Positions 57,160 to 64,000 of a DNA stretch of 64,000 nt are shown here, piece by piece; the stretch's first letter is position 1; each line of letters opens with the position of its first letter. The DNA lies in assembly GCA_021018815.1 (NCBI GenBank), contig JAITYX010000063.1, positions 3,640,501 through 3,704,500 on the forward strand, in the 5' to 3' direction. Below the pieces are notes generated by a model. It did no database searches, was not told the DNA's origin, and saw only the letters and a program-made list of their open reading frames with translations. This DNA is from Talinum fruticosum. Taxonomy: Eukaryota > Streptophyta > Magnoliopsida > Caryophyllales > Talinaceae. The translations under genes were made by a program, and so were the position numbers.

Positions 57160-58430
57160 TTACTATAAATAGAGGGCTCCCTTTCCCCCATTTCACAAAA
57201 CAATTCAACTCGGAAAAACCCCTAATTTATGCTGAATTCTCTTACTCTCTCTTCTCTCCACTCTCCTTCACTTCCTCTCTCAAAACTCCCTTTCCGAACC
57301 TACACAAACAAGACTTCATTTCCACTTTTTCTCGTGTTGTTGCCCTACGGTTACTTTGCGAAATTTGGTCAAGATTCAAGCATGGCAGGTGGGTCAACCT
57401 AAGGGCGTCGTACCACCACTAAGAGTTTGTTTTTGTATTTTATTTAATTTCTTTCCTTTTATCTCTTTTTATATTGTGGATTAAAAATATAATCGCATTA
57501 CTTTTCACCTGCCCCAATGTAATTTTCTTTATTGCTTTCATTTAATTTCCTTATTTACCGTTTTTACATCATGTTTTGTTTGCCTTTTATTTCCACCTAC
57601 TGCATTCCGATTGCTTGTCTTTCCGAATGCGATTTAAACTCACATTTTCAATTAGTAGACCTTAAATGCAAAAACCGTGTTTTAAGCAAACAAAAAAGCG
57701 GATATTGTGATGTAATGAATAAGGAGGTGCGACCTTCGCCAATTGTGGTGCAATAAAGTTGTAATTTACTAGTTATTCCGGATGCTCGCCAATCGTCTTT
57801 TGACCGGCGGCATGAAGAGCGTCCCTCTTTGTTTCATACATTCACTCTTGAACACCGGATCATTGGTTTAAGGCCGATGGAGTCCTTTTTAGACCATTTT
57901 TTTATTTTGAATCTTTGTACCGAATTTAGATAAGTGCCCTTTTTATTTTGTTAGTTTTTTATTTTCAAAACTTATCGGCGACACCCCTTTTTTAATCTTT
58001 TTATTGTGAAATTGCATCTCGGTTTTTTAAATGAAAATCGGTGAAAGATTGAAAAGTAATTGACAACCTAAAGCCATCTGGCCGAAATTGCCTCGGCAGT
58101 CGGGGAAAATGGTCGGTGCCGGACGGCGGCATAGGTGATTTGGCCTTGGCCCCTTACTCGTTGTCCAGGCTGTGCTCCTGGCCCAGTCAATTTAGATGTT
58201 TGGTCCAGTTGAGCTTTGCGGCGGTATTCTTATTTTACCTTTCCAATTTAAAAATGCATCCCAAGACTCGTAAAACTACTTTTGAAAATAAAATAATTTC
58301 TTAGAAACCTTCAATCAAATGTTTCTTAAAAGTCTCTTCGTTTGCTTAATAAGTATAACTCTCATAAAGGTGACATTCGTGGGGAAAATCAATCCACTGC
58401 TACAAGACAGGGTCGTGGCTCCTGCACAAC
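57160..58430 (+). repeat. LTR-like segment with strong TATA box
   Basis: CTATAAATAGAGGGCTCCC at about 57166 is followed by a CT-rich leader and a short ATG ORF of six codons (57382). A long T-rich part follows, then a segment with CTTTTGACCGGCGGCATGAA (57799) and a GTGGCTCCTGCACAACCCAC string at 58413 that could be a degraded tRNA-Arg-type primer site. This layout (promoter, R/U5, primer site) recalls Tat/Ogre LTRs. No second LTR or target duplication was found, so the call is tentative. Confidence 0.35.
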
Positions 58431-58624
58431 CCACAATTGATTAAAAAATTCTAAGTAATATTGCCGAATAGCTTAATTTAAGAATGTCGAGACTTGAAGC
58501 ACCGACATGTCTAAAAATAATAAAATGACTCTATCTTTTAATTTAACAAAATTCAAAGTAATGGAAATTTTTACATTTTCCATTAAAAAAATGTAGAACA
58601 CCCAATAGTTACAAATGACAAATT

Positions 58625-58905
58625 CCAAATATGGGAAAAAAAAGATGAGGAATATCCAGTGGTGCTCCAATGGCTGGAAGGGCTCATCAAGGCAGATAGG
58701 GGCAGAGCAATAGCTAGGTAGACAGAAAAACTACCAGATCAAAATAAGACGTTGGAGGTGACTGATGGTGGAGATGCTCGACATGGTGGCTAATGCTGAA
58801 GATGATGGACGTGGAGTCTCCGACGATATGAGAGGGAGTAAGAGGAGATAAGAGATGTGAGAGAGAAGGGCTGATGTTTCAAAAGGATAGTAAATGTCTT
58901 TTTTA
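58625..58905. repeat. Dispersed repeat, copy 2
   Basis: Partner of 55895-56195; shares GAGGAATATCCAG, AGATGCTCGACATGGTGGCT and CGACGATATGAG. Confidence 0.75.
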
Positions 58906-58999
58906 ACTCTCCATTGATCTTATATCCATTGGTTGTGATTATAAGATCATTCCATGAGATAAAGTTCATACCTCAAGAAATGTTCATACTTTAACCCTT

Positions 59000-59397
59000 C
59001 ACTGAGAGTTGTAAACGAGTCGAGTTGTGTCCAAGTTCAGACTTGGTTCGGTTACATTAAAGCTAGCTTCGGGCTGAAGTTTAGACTTGTGTTCGGCTCG
59101 AGTGGCTCGGGCTCAGCTCGATTTTTTTATTTGCTTAAAAAGTTTTAGAATAGAAGGCTACAATCAGAATGAAATTTTGGTGATTTTAGAGTAAGTTTAC
59201 ACTGTCCAAACAACTACTTTTGAAAAATACATTGTTTAGCCTAAATCGAGCCGTACCGAGCCAAGCACTACTGAGTTTAGGTTCGGGTTGGTACGCCTTC
59301 GAGCCGGCTCAAGCTCGGCTTGGGCTAGTTTCAACTCGAGCCCAAGCCAATATTTGACCGAGTCGAGCCCAAACATTCGGCAAACCGGTTCGTTTCG

Positions 59398-59433
<36 letters not shown>
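59000..59433. repeat. GCTCGAGCC-rich repeat (hAT-like) and TA tract
   Basis: Dense copies of TCGAGCC, GGCTCGG and their complements between GTAAACGAGTCGAG (59013) and CGAGCCCAAACATTCGGCAA (59363). The pattern fits a hAT-type non-autonomous element, but no 8-bp duplication was identified. A pure TA tract (59399-59433) follows. Confidence 0.5.
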
Positions 59434-59436
<3 letters not shown>

Positions 59437-59700
59437 TACTACAGAAAACACTTTTAATGACGGGTCTTTATGACGGTTAAAAGGACAAACCGTCATGAAA
59501 AATGAACTGGTGGTACTTTTGTAAATAACCGGCATTGTGTCACACATATGACGATGATTCTTTCAGATGAACCGTCGTCATATGTATTGTCAAGACATTT
59601 AACGATGATTCTTTAACGAACCGTCGTTACATGTTGCATATGACGGCGGTTCTATGGAAGAACTGTCGCCATATGTCTTTCACATTAGGTTAAAAATGCG
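59434..59700 (+). mobile_element. CACTA-type transposon end with hairpin subterminal repeats
   Basis: CACTACTACAGAAAACAC at 59434 is a classic plant CACTA (En/Spm-like) terminus. Behind it stand successive hairpins: TATGACGGTT/AACCGTCA (59469-59495), TATGACGATGATTC/GAACCGTCGTCATA (59548-59582), ACGATGATTC/GAACCGTCGT (59602-59628) and ATATGACGGCGGTTC/GAACTGTCGCCATATG (59639-59676), as expected for transposase-binding subterminal sites. The opposite terminus and a transposase gene were not found. Confidence 0.75.
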
Positions 59701-60180
59701 AGAACATACCTGCTATTTCCACACCCATCTACTCTTGGTCTTAACGCTTTCTACATTTTCTCTCCTCCACATACCAGATCTGGAATTCGTAGCTTCCTCG
59801 CCGGTTTAGATGTCATCTCGGTTGACTTGAATTGGTAAGCCTCTCCTCACCCTCGCCGTTTAGATCTCCTCTCTCTTAATCTTTTATTTGTTCATAGTTT
59901 GCTCTCTTCTTTTTGAAGTGTAGATTTCCTCAAACTAATTCTCGCTATCAAGTCTCTTCTCACCCTTGCTATTGTCGGTTCTTAGGTATGAATCTCTATC
60001 CTCTCTTATGTTTTGCTTTAAGTTATTTAGAAAATGTATTATAGTTAAAATGTTGAATGTATTTTGCTGTAATTGTGAATGTTGTGAATGTGGGTAATGT
60101 TTGAGATTGTTGAAATGTTTAATTTTTGTTGAAATGTTTCTAAGATTCATAGAGTTTTGGTAAACTCTCACCGGTTAGAT
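59701..60180. other. Probable CACTA 5' interior, no ORF
   Basis: CT-rich leader-like DNA (TTTCTCTCCTCCACATACCAG, CCTCTCCTCACCCTCGCCGT) directly inside the CACTA end, then AT-rich DNA up to the LINE. CACTA elements often have such a promoter and leader here. Confidence 0.35.
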
Positions 60181-63040
60181 CAATTCCCAAATGCAGAAAC
60201 TCTATTCCTTATTGATGACACCTCTGATCATATTCCTGGGATTATTAAATTTTTAAGTTGAAAACAGGACCAAAACTTTTTAATTACTTTGACATGTGGG
60301 CCACTTCCCCACAGTATAAGCAGATAGTCTAGCAGGTCTGGGATACACCTACTGAAACTTCAGCAATGCATGACATCTCTCAAAAACTTAGACTACTACA
60401 AAGACCCCTCAGAACACTAAACAGATATCATTTTAGGGAGATTCATGTTCAGCATGCCAAAGCCAAAGAAAAGTTAGCACACGTTTTAACAGAAATACAG
60501 AACTACCCTACAAATCAGCAGCTGTTTGAGGCTAAAAAGAAAGCAACTACAGAAGTTAGCTTGTGGAAAACCATATTGCCAAGGTACTACATCTAGAAGA
60601 CCAAAAAGATTGATTGACCTTAGAAGACACAAACGACAAATTGTTCTTTGAGAGCCTAAAGCAAAGACAATAGCATAATAGAATCTCTTCCTTCAAGAAA
60701 GATGATGGCACTTTGTAGACACCAAAAAAGGTGATGGTTCCTACACACTTGGACATGGGACTATAACCAGGTAACATCTCATTTTTGCAATTCCATACTG
60801 AATATTTGGGCAATATAGCAACTACATCAGCTCAGATTAAGAATGATATAATTCAGATAGGGGAGTGTCTCACAATCCAGCAGCAGATTGGTTTAATGAT
60901 TCCCTTCACTGAAGGAGAGATTAAGAAAGCTTTGTTCTCAATCCCTAACCACAAAAGCCTTGGTCCATATGGGTACTCTAGTGGGTTTTTTTAGGAGAAT
61001 TGGAACATAGTAGGAAAGGACATTTGTCAAGCAATATGGGAATTTTTTGATACAGGACACATGGCTCATAAGTGGAACTATACTAGAATTTCACTTATTC
61101 CTAAGATTTCTAACCCTGCAAATGCTTCAGAATACAGACCAATAGCTTGCTACAATACTTTATACAAATGTGTGTCAAAACCGATTTGTAGTAGGCTCAA
61201 AGTTGTCTTGCCTAGCCGTGTGAATGGAAATCAGTCAGCCTTTGTGGAAAGCATATTAATATCCCACAATATTATGATTTGCTGAGATCTCGTGAAGCTC
61301 TATCAAAGAAAGACTGTCTCCCTTAGATGCCTATTCAAAATAGACTTGCAAAAAGCCTATGATTCAGTATCCTGGCAGTTTGTCAATGATTTGATGCATA
61401 AGTTGAACTTCCCTCCCATGTTTATCCAATGGATTATGTCCTTGATATCAACTTGCAACTACACTATTAATATTAATGGCTCGGATAATGGGGATTTCTA
61501 AGGGGGAAAGGGGCTTAGACAGGGAGACCCTATCACCCCACTTATCTTTGTTCTGATAATGAAGTACTTGACTAGAGCCTTAGCACATGGGACTCAGAAT
61601 CAGGCTTTCAGATTCCATCCTTTATGCAAATCTATAAAGCTAGTCAATTTATGCTTTGCGGATGACCTAATGATCTTTCGTAAAGCACACATCCCCACTG
61701 TCAATGTTGTGCTTGAAGTTTTTGACCACTTTACTCAAGCTACAGGGCTGCATATAAATAAGAGCAAATCTCAAATATTCACAGCGGGCATATCTAATGA
61801 AATTCTTCAACTGACTAGATTCTGTCATGGAGAATCCCACTTAAATACTTAGGGATCCCTTTGACAACTAAGAGATGGTCCATATTAGACTCCAGCAAGC
61901 TAACTGAGAAGATTATTGCAAGGATTAAAGTTTGGCACACTAGATATCTATCATTTGCTGACAGACTATAGCTCATTAATTCAATGCTTTTCTCACTTCA
62001 AACATATTGGTCATCAATCTTTATTTTACCTCAGAGCATTATCAAGGAAATTGAGAGCATTTTCAGGAACTTTCTATGGGGCAACACCTGAACTTATGGG
62101 AAACCCCCTCCTTGCCTGGGACATTATCTGTAAGCCAAAAAAGTTAGAGGCCTTGGTGAAAAGAACATGAAGAAATGGAATCAGGCTGCTATTGGAAAGC
62201 ATCTATGGTATCTGTACTCTAATAAAGAGTGCCTTTGGATGAAGTGGATTAATGAAATATACATAAATGATCAGGATTTTGGAGACATCCAGATGACTGC
62301 ACAATCCTCTTGGTACTGCTGGAAAATCTTGAAACTTTTGAGAGAGGTTTTCAAAGAGGTCATTGGAACTTTCACCAATCTGGGAGCTACACCATTTCCA
62401 GTGGCTACAGATGGTTAATGGGGGCTCCATGTACTGATAGCATGGAAAAATATACTTGGAGCAGATACAATATACCCAAGCACAACTTTTGCTTTTAGCA
62501 TATGATAAAAGGCAGACTACAGACCAAAGATAGGTTGAAGAAATTGAACATTTCAACCGATGAGTTATGTCCCCTATGCCTGGATGAAAAGGAGACACAT
62601 GAGCATCTCTTTTTTGCTTGTGTTGTCAGCCAAACAAAATATCATGGCTTCAATGGGGGTAAACCCAACTGCAATATGCGGACATGGGATTGAGAACTTG
62701 CTGAAACAAAGGATCGAAACTAAAAAAGACAGGAATATTTTCATGTTATACTTAACAGCTACCACATACTCCATTTGGATGGCCAGGAACTACAGAATCT
62801 TCAGAGGGATTCAGCAAAGTATTGCGGCAATAACCTTCAGTTGCAGACAGAGTATGGTGGCTAGAATTTCCTACCTGAAGAAATGCTAACAGAAACAAAG
62901 AATGCTGTTTGGAAATGTCTAGTTTACATTAAAGGCTTAGGGCAAAATCTGCTTTTCCTTTAATGGTTTTGTAAGTCTTATTAAATTCCCCCAAGTTTTG
63001 TAATAAAAAATCACTCTTTACCCAAAAAAAAAAAAAAAAG
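60181..63040 (+). mobile_element. 5'-truncated L1-like LINE with poly(A) tail
   Basis: ORF2 sequence begins abruptly in the link between endonuclease and RT and ends in an A run at 63023-63039, the form left by incomplete target-primed insertion. The AATAAAAAATCACTC just before the tail may include the processing signal. No target duplication was found next to the tail or near 60180, so the 5' limit is approximate. Confidence 0.8.
60366..62889 (+). pseudogene. LINE ORF2: reverse transcriptase, zf-RVT
   Basis: Read in pieces. Linker 60366-60596 (QRPLRTLNRYHFREIHVQHA). RT from 60785: FTEGEIKKALFSIPNHKSLG, WNYTRISLIPKISNPANASE, YRPIACYNTLYKCVSK, NGNQSAFVESILISHNIM, FKIDLQKAYDSVSW (first catalytic Asp), GLRQGDPITPLIFVL, LVNLCFADDLMIF (catalytic FADD, intact). 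The zf-RVT at 62560-62690 has LCPLCLDEKETHEHLFFAC, and the C-terminal WMARNYRIF stands near 62780. About nine stops or frameshifts. The protein would nick, prime and copy LINE RNA; this copy cannot. Confidence 0.85.
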
Positions 63041-64000
63041 AGAGTATGATTCATACTTTATATAGATAAATTATTAAATAGACATTACACACCAACATTT
63101 AGTTAGATAATCTTTTTGATGTATGGGCTGGTATAGATGCTAATATTAATATGAGTTGAACTCTAACCTCTAATAATAAATTTTAAAAATTTTAATAAAT
63201 AATTGATTTTGTTTGATAATCAACATTAGGTTAGTTGCTACCCATACTTTTTTAATAGTTACTAATAAATTATGTTGTTTGATTTGAATTATATATTAAT
63301 GAGATACTAGATTTCCCCTATTACTAAAAATTTAGAAACCAAAAATCAAACAAAACTTCCATATAATTCATTAACTACGATTAAAATTAAACAATTAAAT
63401 AAGAGTCAAATGAATTAATTAATTCTTTAGGATATCAAACAATATTCACTAACTATTTCAGCTCCTTATAGTTATTTTGAACAAGTATTTTACTGGCTTT
63501 GATGCAAAATAAAGTGAAATATTCAACCTAAATTTCAAATTAGAAGACAGTTGGGGTTTAAAAAATGGAATATACGAATTTTCAAGTTCGTATTGTTAAG
63601 GTTTAAACAATATTCAGTAATTATTTTAGTTCCTTATAGTTATTTTGAACAAGTATTTTAGTAACTCTGATGCAAATTATAAAGTGAAATATTCAACCTA
63701 AATTTCAAATTAAAAGATAGTTAAGTTTCCATATAATCCAACTTATTTTAAGATAGTTAAAGGAGTTTATTCTTTATAGAAAAAAATTTATTAATAAAAT
63801 GTCATACGAAATTTATAAAAATAATTTTTTTGACAAGAATAAATCTAAAATATATAAACAGATCTCTATTTTGATAAAATTAATGTTAAATATACTTTCG
63901 TTTGACTCTATACTTTTAGTATCAATATGATCACAAACTGTGGTTTTCGACTGTAATATTGGAGTTTTTTTGGCACTTACCATCCTTTAGGTATTAGACA
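63041..64000. other. AT-rich DNA with a duplicated block
   Basis: 63431-63557 and 63600-63727 are near-identical direct repeats (CAATATTCACTAACTATTTC versus CAATATTCAGTAATTATTTT; both contain CCTTATAGTTATTTTGAACA and AAAGTGAAATATTCAACCTA). No gene seen. Confidence 0.7.

Noticed and set aside
1..64000. A defence, biosynthetic or other multi-gene system
   Set aside because: Apart from the laccase, every recognisable coding region is a transposable-element remnant; no cluster of host genes is present.

Overview
The window is nuclear DNA of a flowering plant. Three things show this: a six-exon laccase gene with GT-AG introns, plant-type LTR retrotransposons whose primer sites match tRNA-Asp and tRNA-iMet, and plant LINE, hAT-like and CACTA-like remnants. 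It is AT-rich and most of it is transposable element. The only gene I can assemble intact is the laccase (minus strand, 38890-43717). I found no prokaryotic features and no CRISPR array.

Layout. 1-8.4 kb: a decayed Athila-type Ty3/gypsy element on the minus strand, cut by the left window edge (5' LTR about 6974-8418, tRNA-Asp primer site, gag, pol, then the start of an env-like third ORF). 9.2-9.6 kb: a fold-back repeat. 9.6-11.4 kb: the 5' end (gag start, primer site, LTR) of a SIRE-like Ty1/copia element. 11734-27089: a 15.4 kb nested structure. The outer element is a non-autonomous Athila relative with LTRs of 1406 and 1408 bp and the 5-bp target duplication CCTAG. Into it jumped a gypsy element at 15385-24840, with LTRs of about 2.5 kb and target duplication AAGAA, which splits the outer element's only ORF. 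27.1-29.4 kb: a short GGAACC-type repeat island and pieces of LINE ORF2. 29413-36616: a tandem array of a gag-protease-only copia element (four LTRs, three internal regions), itself inserted in a LINE remnant that continues at 36617.

38.0-43.9 kb: an orphan promoter-like segment, then the convergent laccase gene. Its 2.66 kb intron 3 carries a 1260-bp hAT-like insertion. 44.5-53.0 kb: an old minus-strand copia element split by a younger plus-strand Tork-like copia element (46075-52087, target duplication GTTTA), whose gag is in turn interrupted by a 578-bp GGTTCGG-rich element with an 8-bp target duplication. 53-60 kb: tRNA-derived SINE-like heads, simple-sequence arrays, a GC-rich pseudogene-like segment, a duplicated 300-bp repeat, an LTR-like segment and one CACTA-type transposon end. 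60.2-63.0 kb: a 5'-truncated LINE with a poly(A) tail. 63.0-64.0 kb: AT-rich DNA with a duplicated block.

The most unusual signal is an array of about 60-bp units built of short GCAC...GTGC dyads. It occurs in the U3 part of the LTRs of two different Athila-like elements, and again just upstream of the env-like ORF of one of them. This looks like a shared cis-element module. ORF and exon limits were worked out by hand; no alignment or database search was run.
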